Assembly: GCF_015706575.1 (NCBI RefSeq)
Contig: NW_024037057.1
Coordinates: forward strand, 5,513,203 to 5,577,202
Source of the DNA: Patiria miniata
Taxonomy: Eukaryota > Echinodermata > Asteroidea > Valvatida > Asterinidae
Direction: 5' to 3'
DNA: 64,000 nucleotides
The position numbers and the translations under genes are program-made. Under the pieces are notes generated by a model that searched no databases, was not told the DNA's origin, and saw only the letters and a list, made by a program, of their open reading frames with translations. This document shows, piece after piece, positions 36,601 to 44,989 of the stretch; the first letter of the stretch is position 1, and every line of letters begins with the position of its first letter.

Positions 36601-39295
36601 TCTTAACCTTTCATGCAATGAGAGGTTGGGTGGTAACGCCAGAACGTGGGCGGCTAGTCTGCAGAGGATGATGCACCTTAAATCACTCGATTTATCAAAA
36701 TGTGGCATAAATGAACAAGATATACCACATATTGCATCATCGGTTGGGGAGATGCCACACTTGGCTAATCTTAAACTTTCACAGAATTTTAACTTGAGTA
36801 GTAATGCCAAAACGTGGGCGGCTAGTTTCAAGAGGATGATGCACCTTAAATCAATCGATTTATCTTCATGTGACATAAATGAACAAGATCTACCACATAT
36901 TGCATCATCGGTTGGGAAGATGCCAAACTTGGCCGATCTTAACCTTTCAGGCAATGAGGGATTGGGTGGTAACGCAGGAACGTGGGCGGCTAGTTTGCAG
37001 AGGATGACGCACCTTAAAACACTCAATTTATCAAAATGTGGCATAAATGAACAAGATATACCACATATTGCATCATCGGTTGGGGAGATGCCACACTTGG
37101 CTAATCTTAAACTTTCACAGAATTTTAACTTGAGTAGTAATACCAAAACGTGGGCGGCTAGTTTCAAGAGGATGATGCACCTGAAATCACTCGTTTTATC
37201 TTCATGTGGCATAAATGAACAAGATATACCACATATTGCTTCATCGGTGGGGGAGATGCCCAACTTGGCCGATCTTAACCTTTCAGGCAATGAGGGATTG
37301 GGTGGTAACGCAGGAACGTGGGCGGCTAGTTTGCAGAGGATGACGCACCTTAAAACACTCAATTTATCGAAATGTGGCATAAATGAACAAGATATACCAC
37401 ATATTGCATCATCGGTTGGGGAGATGCCACACATGGCTAATCTTAAACTTTCACAGAATTTTAACTTGCGTAGCAATGCCAAAACGTGGGCGGCTAGTTT
37501 CAAGAGGATGATGCACCTGAAATCACTCGTTTTATCTTCATGTGACATAAATGAACAAGATCTACCACATATTGCATCATCAGTTGGGAAGATGCCAAAC
37601 TTGGCCGATCTTATCCTTACAGGCAATAAGGGATTGGGTGGTAACGCCCAGACGTGGGCGGCTAATTTGCGGGAGATGATTCACCTGAAATCACTCGATT
37701 TGTTGGTTTGCGACATAAATGAACAAGATCTATCACATATTGCATCATCAGTTGGGGACATGCCCAACTTGGCCGATCTTGATCTTTCATACAATGAGAG
37801 ATTGGGTGGTCACGCAGGAACGTGGGCGGCTAGTTTGCAGAAGATGATTCACCTGAAATCACTCGATTTATGGGCATGCGACATAAATGAACAAGACCTA
37901 TCACATATTGCATCATCAGTTGGGGACATGCCCAACTTGGCCGATCTTGATCTTTCATACAATGAGAGATTGGGTGGTCACGCAGGAACGTGGGCGGCTA
38001 GTTTGCAGAAGATGATTCACCTGAAATCACTCGCATTATGGGCATGCGACATAAATGAACAAGACCTATCACATATTGCATCATCAGTAGGGGAGATGCC
38101 TAACTTGGTCGATCTTAGACTTCTATATAATAAGGGATTGGGTGGTCACGCAGGAACGTGGGCGGCTAGTTTGCAGAAGATGATTCACCTGAAAACACTC
38201 GATTTATCGGAATGTGGCATAAATGATCAAGATATACCACATGTAGCTTCATCTGTTGGGGAGATGCCAAACTTGGCCGATCTTGACCTTTCAGGCAATG
38301 AGGGATTGGGCGGCAACGCCAATACGTGGGCGGCTAGTTTGCAGAAGATGATTTTCCTGAAATCACTCGATTTTTGGGGATGCAACATAAATGGACAAGA
38401 TCTATCACATATTGCATCATCAGTTGGGAACATGCCCAACTTGGCCGATCTTAACCTTTCAAACAATGAAGGATTGGGCGGTAACGCCAAGACGTGGGCA
38501 GCTTGTTTGCGGAAGATGATTTACCTGAAATCACTAAATTTATCGAAATGTGGCATGAATGAACAAGATCTACCACATATAGCATTATCTGTTGCGGAGA
38601 TGCCGAACTTGACCGATCTTATCCTTTCAAGAAAATGGGACTTTAGTCGTATCGTAAGAAAGTGGCCGGCTGGTGTGCAGAGGCAGTTTTACCGTTTGAT
38701 GAGAAATTCTGGCATTGAAAGTCGCGATAGGTCCGCTGAGGAGTGTCGTGTTCAGTCATGCGTGAATGGCATACAGCTGAGCATTCAGAGGTTCTCACTA
38801 ACCGGCAAGGGTATGGCGGATATATTACAGTCATTCATTAATCGGAGAGATTTGGTCAGTTTGACCCTTCGTAACATTGATGGTCTGAGTGGTTCCGCAG
38901 AAATCTGGACCCCACCCTTACAAAACATGACGGAACTTCAGGAGCTGAATTTATTTAAATGCTCACTGCAGAGCTCTGACATTGAACACCTTGCTGCGGC
39001 AGTAAGTCGAATGCCAACCTTAGAATTCCTCAGCCTTGAGGGAAATGATTCTTTGAGTGGCTCTGCACAAACATGGGCTCGCTGCCTGAAACAGATGACG
39101 CATGTAAGAAGCCTGAAATTGGGTGATTGTTCGTTGACAAGAGAAGATAAAAAACAGATATCTGAGGCACGGGGAAGCGGAGTTTATTTAAAATCTGACG
39201 AGGAATGGGAAAGTGAATCTTCTGAAGATGACTATGAATGGGAAAGTGAATCTTCTGAATATGACGTGGAATGGGAAAGTGAATCTTCTAACTAG
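21501..39295 (+). CDS. NLR-B: giant UBL/Death/NACHT/LRR receptor gene
   Basis: Eleven exons join in phase: 21501-21684, 21972-22056, 22227-22487, 22734-22871, 23097-23357, 23574-23733, 23942-24119, 24438-24537, 24819-26345, 27479-27601 and 28653-39295. Every junction is GT/AG and no internal stop appears, giving 4,552 residues plus an unresolved N-terminal exon. Order: UBL1, Death1, linker, Death2, linker, UBL2, Death3, eleven 37-residue charged repeats, a 41-residue exon, NACHT, LRR array, acidic tail. NACHT proteins are ATP-dependent oligomerising switches. Death domains recruit other Death proteins, and LRRs usually sense ligand or hold the switch closed. A cytosolic innate-immune sensor is inferred, since no signal peptide or membrane segment is visible. 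The NLR family is usually about 1,000 residues, so the size is exceptional. Transcript data could show that the first nine exons belong to a separate gene, but the matching phase at 27601/28653 argues against it. Confidence 0.8.
21972..22056 (+). CDS. NLR-B exon: ubiquitin-like domain 1, second part
   Basis: Completes the fold with LCDLLTLEENGVDKNE and IISLRLSIED, matching the LSDYNI and LHLVLRL strands of ubiquitin. There is no C-terminal Gly-Gly, so the domain is a built-in interaction module rather than a conjugated modifier. Phase 0 to 1. Confidence 0.8.
22227..22487 (+). CDS. NLR-B exon: Death domain 1
   Basis: Encodes a Death domain: LSSKIESSWKELAKHLGYEE, then MLLSWWEKT and LRRALEAIGLTDLAQN, which are the hallmark helix 2, helix 4-5 and helix 6 patterns of the family. 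The exon is symmetrical (phase 1-1) and 261 bp long, exactly like the Death2 exon, and the two proteins are nearly the same. Confidence 0.88.
22734..22871 (+). CDS. NLR-B exon: acidic linker 1
   Basis: Low-complexity acidic linker (VTSESSDEAAGPEPEKHQDA and on), likely disordered. Phase 1-1. Paralogous to the linker at 23574-23733, which shares the GVDEESK and VASTEEE segments. Confidence 0.75.
23097..23357 (+). CDS. NLR-B exon: Death domain 2
   Basis: Tandem copy of Death1, with the same length and phases and mostly identical sequence (LSPKIESSWRKLAKHLGYED, MLLTWWEKM, LRRALEAIGLTDLAQNAPG). The upstream intron also shares the LADKA coding edge, so the whole Death-plus-linker module was duplicated. 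Confidence 0.88.
23574..23733 (+). CDS. NLR-B exon: acidic linker 2
   Basis: Starts like linker 1 (VTSESRDEAAGPEPERREDA) but ends with a different piece, KKERVCDQDKPQLI, and leaves in phase 2. That phase matches the entry phase of the following UBL2 exon. Confidence 0.75.
23942..24119 (+). CDS. NLR-B exon: ubiquitin-like domain 2, first part
   Basis: Encodes RRYVQVFIRSHCSHRPR, LQVDPETSVLLLKVIMSEKI and GVLPQQQRLFIRRNF, a ubiquitin-like pattern with a recognisable PxxQQRLxI turn. It is diverged from UBL1 but has identical intron phases and position. Confidence 0.8.
24438..24537 (+). CDS. NLR-B exon: ubiquitin-like domain 2, second part
   Basis: Encodes LHNLLTLHDCGIHQDENISL and RLCTDGLLGGGPK. 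The final strand reads ISLRL as in UBL1. A GGG follows seven residues later but is internal to the protein and lacks the LRLRGG processing context. Confidence 0.78.
24819..26345 (+). CDS. NLR-B exon: Death domain 3 and eleven 37-residue charged repeats
   Basis: The first about 90 residues form a third, more diverged Death domain (LASKTESSWEQLAKSLGYGE, MLLSWWRKQ, LKDALNSIGHVELAL). From 25133 the exon is a tandem array of eleven units of about 37 residues (111 bp). Each begins like GATSSEDQRPEQEEVAHRDE and ends like PQPEVQVRGAKEHSRKR. The units are rich in Glu, Lys, Arg, Gln and Pro, so the region is probably extended or disordered and could be a spacer between the signalling and NACHT parts. 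Donor GT at 26346-26347, phase 1. Another reading frame is also open here because of the repeat period; it is a shadow. Confidence 0.82.
25133..26343 (+). repeat. 111-bp coding minisatellite, 11 units
   Basis: Tandem 111-bp units, most alike in the middle of the array (units 5, 6, 8-11) and more diverged at the start. Two units (3 and 1) are one codon shorter. All length changes are in multiples of three, as expected under selection for an open frame. Confidence 0.85.
26346..27478 (+). other. NLR-B intron with a GGTCGG-rich tract
   Basis: No gene. About 27010-27190 is rich in GGTCGG/GGGTCAG/TCGGTT words, for example GGTCGGGTCGGATCGGGTCG near 27067, a degenerate minisatellite. The rest is AT-rich. 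Confidence 0.55.
27479..27601 (+). CDS. NLR-B exon: short connector before NACHT
   Basis: A 41-residue phase 1-1 exon, Gly/Ser/Ile-rich (SGASIGSIGAISGNQNPVIV) and ending VNITYNSPLEGP. It contains no known domain that I can name. It joins in phase to the mega-exon at 28653 and is preceded by a good acceptor (TTTTGATTGTAG). Confidence 0.7.
27862..28285. repeat. Long inverted repeat (foldback) in the intron before the NACHT exon
   Basis: About 27862-27990 is the reverse complement of about 28145-28285 with some divergence. Paired words include CCAGTAAGCCAATG / CATTGGCTTACTG and AACCCCTAAACTGAACA / TGTTCAGTTTAGGGGTT. The loop is about 150 bp. The right arm is also the segment found at the window start, in the equivalent intron of NLR-A. 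Confidence 0.75.
28653..39295 (+). CDS. NLR-B mega-exon: NACHT, giant LRR array, acidic tail
   Basis: A single open exon of 10,643 bp from acceptor AG 28651-28652 (phase 1) to the stop at 39293-39295. Counting from 28658, Walker A GSAGMGKST is at residues 89-97 and Walker B VLILIDGFDE at about 163-172, followed by a winged-helix-like region with FIHKTLQEYCAA. LRRs start near residue 510. The first part, about 30600-34270, is organised in six blocks of about 648 bp (216 residues), each with a LKYIAESVSRMRN segment. The second part, about 34320-38640, has about 26 double-LRR units of 168 bp (56 residues) of ribonuclease-inhibitor type (LDLSKCGINEQDIPHIASSV). A diverged cap and three acidic SEDDYEWESESS-like repeats end the protein. 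The GTG at 28658 is internal, not a start. Confidence 0.9.
30601..34270 (+). repeat. 648-bp higher-order LRR repeats, six blocks
   Basis: Blocks begin with the HLKKLDL-type unit at about 30601, 31249, 31897, then about 32550, 33200 and 33840. Blocks 1 and 2 (30601-31248 and 31249-31896) differ at only three positions that I can see, so they are a very recent tandem duplication. Later blocks differ more. Confidence 0.85.
34320..38640 (+). repeat. 168-bp coding LRR repeats, about 26 units
   Basis: A continuous array of 168-bp units, each encoding two LRRs. Several subtypes alternate, notably one with the LSQNFNLSSNAKTWAASF segment and one with GNEGLGGNAGTWAASL. Two adjacent units at about 36463-36630 and 36631-36798 look identical over most of their length. 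Confidence 0.85.
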
Positions 39296-42205
39296 ATGTC
39301 TAATGTATGTCTGTGCTGAGATAGACAGGTTATGTGATGCGCATGCCCAAGTAGCCTGTAAGATGAGCGAGCACGAGTACATGATGCAATTTTGAAGTCA
39401 ATTCGATCGAGCCGGTCTTAAAGTCACAAGTTGTTGTGAGAAACCTAGGAAACGCAGTATTCTACTGGATCCAGTCATTTTGTGTGAACATAATGTATTA
39501 CACGATAATCGAAACACGCGTTGAAACAGAGAAATGATGCATATTCATTCAATAACTGAAAAATAAATAAGTAGTCGTAATCAAGCTAATCCGTTTCTAA
39601 CTAAAAAAAAAATAACAGGTAAATTTGAGACGGGTATTGTTATTGATAATACTTTTACTTTCATCGCTCCCCGGGCCAATTCACGAATCACCTGGATCGA
39701 GTTTTTCGATACGAAGTCCTGTTCAGAATTTAGTTTTGGCACTCAAGCAAAATGGTTGATAAATAGGGGCTTGGTGCAGGATGTGTAAGAATAGATCTCT
39801 CTTAACACACACAGACACATACATGTTTGTTTTGCATACCTAGTGTGGACATTCCTTTGTTTTCGTGGAGTTAAGAAAAACCAGTGAAAAAAAAAATTTT
39901 ACTCAAACTGTGAAAACTCTTTCAACCCGATTTTCTTTGCTTCGATTCCCTTTAGTTTTTCTCTTCATTTTGCCACGGATAAACCTTACCCCAAAATGCC
40001 TCTAAACATGTTTCCAGAGAGGAGCAACATTTTGTGGACGTGGGCAAGTCCACACAACGTCAATGCTACCAGGTTTATGTGGACATCTTTTGTTCGGAAG
40101 TCCACACAGTGAATGTAATGCTTTTACACACCTGCAATATCATTCTACACTGCAGAACGTTCCTCTGTTTCTAACAAAGCAAAGTGGACCCCTGATAGTT
40201 CCGGGGAAGAAAATCGTAAAGCGTACGTTCTACGCTCTTTTTTGTATACGGGCCGAATAGTTGGCATCCGCTTCACCGGTTTGACAGTAAGGAATACCCA
40301 ACACGCATCGACATTGTGACTATTACATAAAGTGTAATTGAGAGTTTAGTCCAATGCAGGCTCAGTGTAAATGGCATCGTAATAGAATCGAGGACGGCTT
40401 GTGAATCCTGAAATAAATGTTTAACTATGGAAATCCTCCAAACAAAATGATTAAGATTGTAGATACATATTTCAGTTCATATGCTCTCTCTAACGACATC
40501 ATCTTAGTAAACATATTAAGATACAGTTACAATGAAAATAGACTGCGGTTGTTTGATTTGGTAAAGCCTCTTTGGTGAGCAACATATTCTGCAATAATTG
40601 TACCTGAATAATTGGATGATCTAATCACCGCGTTATGTTTCCGTTGACTTATTATTTGTGTTCGCCTGGTAAAGAAATTACTCAATATGGAATTTAATGC
40701 GAATATTAATATGTGGACCAATGAGATTATGGCATGCAGTCAGTAGGAAATCTCAAGATTTCCAGAATGTGCCATACTGTTTATAACTTGTACATATCTT
40801 TGATAAACTAAACTTTGTCTGAGGAATCGAACTGAAAGTTTGAAAGTGTACATATTTATACGTAAATATTGATTGTGCCACAAGAAGTGCTTATCCATAA
40901 CCGTTTATTTTTGTATCAAAGAAGTCTCTAATGGCTTGAAGTGTTTACATACACGTACCATTGAAATGGTGTATATGATTAATTTGGAATAGGCAATTAT
41001 TTTTATGCAACCGTCTTCAAAGACCAAATACCAAGTCTCTAATGACTTGAAGTATTTACATACACGTACCATTGAAATTGTGTATTTGATTAATTTTGAA
41101 GAGGCAATTATTTTTATGCGACCGTCTTCAAAGACCAAATACCAAGTCTCTAATGACTTGAAGTATTTACATACACGTACCGTTAAAATTGTGTATTTGA
41201 TTAATTTGGCAGAGGCAACCTTTCCAATGCGACCGGTCTTCAAAGACCCAATATGTACGCATGCGTAGACAGTATACCTGTATAATGTGGCCACTCCCCG
41301 CCATTCCTCTACGTGGGTGTTCATGTTATGCTTACGTTGACTACGTTAGAAAGTTAAACCAGATAAATATTTTATTAATGTTAAATGGTATCTTATGGGG
41401 AAAAATATTCGAAATTGCATTATTTTGCCAAAAGCCCTCAGCCTTATTAAAGACACCTTATTGGTGATAGTTGAAATAAAAGCCAACTTTTTCTAAAGTG
41501 AAGATTTTAGCTGCCTGTAGTTTCTAAGACACTAAGCCTAATATCAAGAAAAACATTTCAATTTTTGGACACTCACTAATAAAAAAATGATTTGCATTTT
41601 TTTGTAGTTATTGTTCAGAATTTTGACAACATACTGTTGACAATCAAAACAATCAAAGAAACAGTTAATAATTTGAAACGAAAATAATTTTCTGTAAGCA
41701 CAACAATTGCCAGTTTGCAATGTGTGTATTTTGTGAAAGTTTGTCTTTCAATTAAGTATGAGTTCACTTTACGTATAATGAACAGTATTGAAACAATGTT
41801 TGATTTTTATCCTGATGGAAACAAGGGATTTGATACCTATGTACATGTAATTGATATTTTATGCGAATCATTTGGACTTGCCTGAAATAAGTAATTGACA
41901 AATAAATTCTGTCATGGAGAAAAAACAAAGAATAATTTGAACTTGTGTGTTATTCTTTTAATGCCGGCCGGAAGAAAACAGTTGAAGGTCGCATATCAGT
42001 AAATAAATTGTCATACTAACGAGAAATATCCTCTCTTCGAAAATCGGGACACCACATCATTACATCAAATAAAAACTTGATTTAACCTTTTTCATTTGGG
42101 GGGGGGGAACCAATTAACGATGGCAGCGCTTGGCTGTGTCATGTTCGATTTATAGTTATAACGTTACGCGGGATGTAGACACAGAAATAGCTACAAATGC
42201 ATAGT
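39296..42205 (+). repeat. 3' flank of NLR-B, paralogous to 6529-8571
   Basis: No gene. Collinear with the NLR-A flank, with about 600 extra bases at about 39820-40440 and a triplicated 111-bp segment. A candidate AATAAA lies at 39562-39567. The homology stops where the TTAA element at 42206 begins. Confidence 0.75.
40923..41255 (+). repeat. Three tandem 111-bp non-coding repeats
   Basis: Units start with AGTCTCTAATG at 40923, 41034 and 41145 and include TTTACATACACGTACC and CGTCTTCAAAGACC. NLR-A's flank has a single copy near 7520-7620, so the triplication followed the gene duplication. Confidence 0.85.
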
Positions 42206-42775
42206 TTAAAGGGAACATGCAATAGGATTTTTATGACTTAAATACATTTAAAACAGCTTTCTTGCCATGTTACTATGACTTTCCACCTCCTTTGTAGCAG
42301 TAAAAGGGAGAAATTTCAAAATTTTACTTTTTATGCTAATGAAAATGTCCATATTCATGAGCCAAAGCGTGATGTCATTCAAGGCAGAACAGTAATGTCT
42401 CTATAGCTTTGTGTACAAATAAATATCACATTTTTCTTCATTTTCTTAGAGCAAGTTCCACCTTTTACTTGCTTATCATGTTAAACAGCTTGTTTGGACA
42501 ATAGCAGTAGCCACTACTAGTTTAACAACTTTTTTGTGGGTAATTTTGAAAGACTAATTTTTTTGTACTGTTCATATGCACTTTTGACAAGGAGAACCTT
42601 GCGTGACAAAAGCAAAATAGCGCCCTCTTACATGTATTGATGAAAGGATTTGCTAACAATTGAAAACATATCACTTCCTAGTCACTTCCGATGAAAACAA
42701 GTATTGAGATTTCGTTGCAACACATACGTGCATGAAAACAAGATGAGCTGCATTTTCACTGCATGTTCCCTTTAA
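42206..42775 (+). mobile_element. TTAA-flanked MITE, copy 1
   Basis: 570 bp including TTAA at both ends (42206-42209 and 42772-42775), with inverted termini AGGGAACATGCA / TGCATGTTCCCT. An inverted second copy lies at 56221-56796. TTAA target sites are characteristic of piggyBac-type insertion. There is no transposase. Confidence 0.8.
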
Positions 42776-43820
42776 TAGCAGTGTTTGCACTTTTGCCTTC
42801 CAATAGAATTAGGATTAAATTCATTCATAAGAAAGTGTATGGTGTAAAGATTGTGTTCATTTTATCTCGATAGAATTACATACATTTCATACATTTGTAA
42901 TTAATATTTTATGTGAATCTATTGGACTTAAGTTGCCAAATAAAGGCCTTAATGGAAAATTGGTTGACAAAATGTATTGTTTGAATGGGAAAAAGAAAAA
43001 TTCAACTTGTTTGTAAATTGCTATATAATCGTTGCCAAAAAGAAACATTGTTGGGTGCATGGGCTCCGTGCGCCAACGAAAGAGGGCGCCCTTTTATCTA
43101 GCAACGACGTCCCATGAGCGGGACATTTCGCTGGTTGACGCGCACCATTCCTTGTGTGAGACGCACGTACACCAGGGGATTTGTACTATGTATACGCAGT
43201 GGTACGGCCGCGCGTTGCGGCAAACTTGAAGTCAGGCAAGATGGCGTCGGTCGGTCACCCCCAACTGTACTTTCTTTGCCGGTGAGGGGGTACTTGTGAA
43301 CGGAGTGGATACTGTAAATAAATTGTCATACATGTAAATACCACGGATAAATACCCTCTCTTCATAACTATGGGCATCCCGTGTTGACAAATAAAACCTT
43401 TATTTACCTACTTACATTGTTTGAGCGGTAGAGGGATCAATAGCATCTGAATGATGTTTGCCACTTTAACCACCCCAAAAGCTAGTCATGAAGCCATCGC
43501 CATTTTGAAAAAAAATACCTCCACTCCATAGACCTTACCGTGATATGTTACGCTGCATTGTGGGAAATCATTGCGCTGAATCACAGTCCCAGGATGCAAC
43601 GCGCAGCGTACTTTTACTCACACTTCCTATCTATTGGTTAAAGAATCCATTGCAAAACACAGCAACTTCGGGTCCGGTTCAGAGCTTCGACCCTTACTGT
43701 ACTAGCTATAAACCATCACAAATGCAAAGGCTCTTCCCAAGTCAGACTGGGCACCGATCTATTTTACGTTGTGTTGTATAGCGCCACCTTGTGTCCGGGA
43801 AAAAAAGTGGGATGGCAAAA
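42776..43820 (+). other. Spacer with a GC-rich insert and an orphan exon-like start
   Basis: 42890-43030 and 43317-43390 resemble 41840-42090 (ATTTTATGYGAATC, TAAATAAATTGTCATAC, CCCTCTCTTC), so the flank is locally duplicated. The copy is split by a GC-rich piece at about 43035-43316. That piece contains CAAGATGGCGTC and an ATG at about 43239 that opens a short frame MASVGHPQLYFLC ending at CCG|GTGAGG. This could be a first exon with a YY1-like start, but no partner exon is recognised. Confidence 0.3.
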
Positions 43821-44359
43821 TTCGCTCGTACCCCCCGCCCTGCAAACAGGACGCCGGGATACTCTGAAGAGCTTCACAGAATCTTGTGAAGGAAATGGCC
43901 TATGACCTTTGTATACTTGAATCTGGCTGCAGCTGTTCAAGACCGTAGTTAGACAATGTGCGCAAATGCTATCCGAAAACTTCCCATAGAATTCCGCACA
44001 TACCGGATGTGTTTTCTGTTTCATTGCGGACCATGTGGAAAAAATTTTGAGCATCGCATAATGCAATCAGACCGTTCGTGATTCGACACGGAGCCTGAGC
44101 GAGTGACGGGAATTGTAAATTTACAACACAGATAAGTTCTACAGAATTTCCTACATTATTACGCTTTTCAACGAGAGAAAAACATCTCTAAACTGGAATA
44201 AAAGAGTAATGAATCAGTCTTAAACGGCCGTTTCAAACCTTGCAGAGTCATGACCTTGATGACGCGCAGGTCACTGGTCACGCAAAATCCAACCATTCAG
44301 AGCGTGAATTCATCAGAGTATCCCAGTGTCCTGTTTGCAGGGCGGGGGGTACGAGCGAA
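43821..44359 (+). mobile_element. Mutator-like MITE, copy 1
   Basis: 539 bp with long terminal inverted repeats: TTCGCTCGTACCCCCCGCCC inward and its exact complement at the right end, extending to about 31 bp. It is flanked by GATGGCAAAA at 43811-43820 and 44360-44369. A 9-10 bp target duplication fits Mutator-like elements. An uninterrupted relative of the host sequence is at 44885-44990. It has no coding capacity. The second copy is at 59060-59645. Confidence 0.8.
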
Positions 44360-44888
44360 GATGGCAAAACGGCCTGCTCTATGCTGTAACAATGGGCTTG
44401 GAATAGTAATGCTCTCGGGGTTCAACCCGGAAAATAGACCAAACATCCGTCCGCTGAGCTCATGAATAAAAGCATACCCTCAACATATTCTATATTAGAG
44501 AGTTCTGAGAGCCAAGCCTGGCCCGGACTTTGGGCTTCCAATTCGGAGCATTTTGGATGTAATTGGGCCCGAAAGTGCGCTATTTAGCCATTTTTTGGAA
44601 GGACCGTTTTCAAGATGGCTCCTTTATCACTCGCCTCGTTTTAGGGGTCGTCTTCTTTAGGTGAGAATTTCTCCAAAAAGCCATAGGTCAACCAACCAAA
44701 ACTTGTATACGAAAATAAAAGATGACAAGACATGTTGATCAACATTTTTTAATGCAACCTGAACACTGGAGAGTACCGAGTAATGACACAGGTGCCTATG
44801 GGAATTTTTTTGCTTGAGTTCACCAATACTGGGTCACCCGGTTTTAATATATGTCTATGCCCATACCGGTCACTTTTACTTTGTGATG

Positions 44889-44945
44889 TATAGCGCCACC
44901 TTGTGTCCGGAAAAAAACTCGTGATGGCAAAATGGTGGCGCTATA
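44889..44945. repeat. Short hairpin repeat, empty-site relative of the Mutator-like insertion
   Basis: Inverted ends TATAGCGCCACC and GGTGGCGCTATA surround a 30-bp core containing GATGGCAAAA. The same left half occurs at 43774-43820 immediately before the transposon, so both are copies of one small repeat. Confidence 0.7.
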
Positions 44946-44989
44946 TCATTGTAATGGGATTGGAATAACATCATGCTCTGAGAACTGAC

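Noticed and set aside
36268..37626. 452-residue open frame on the reverse strand
   Set aside because: It mirrors the 168-bp LRR repeat: one stop-free antisense unit is simply repeated. Its sequence is a shadow of the LRRs, and many shorter ones occur along both arrays.
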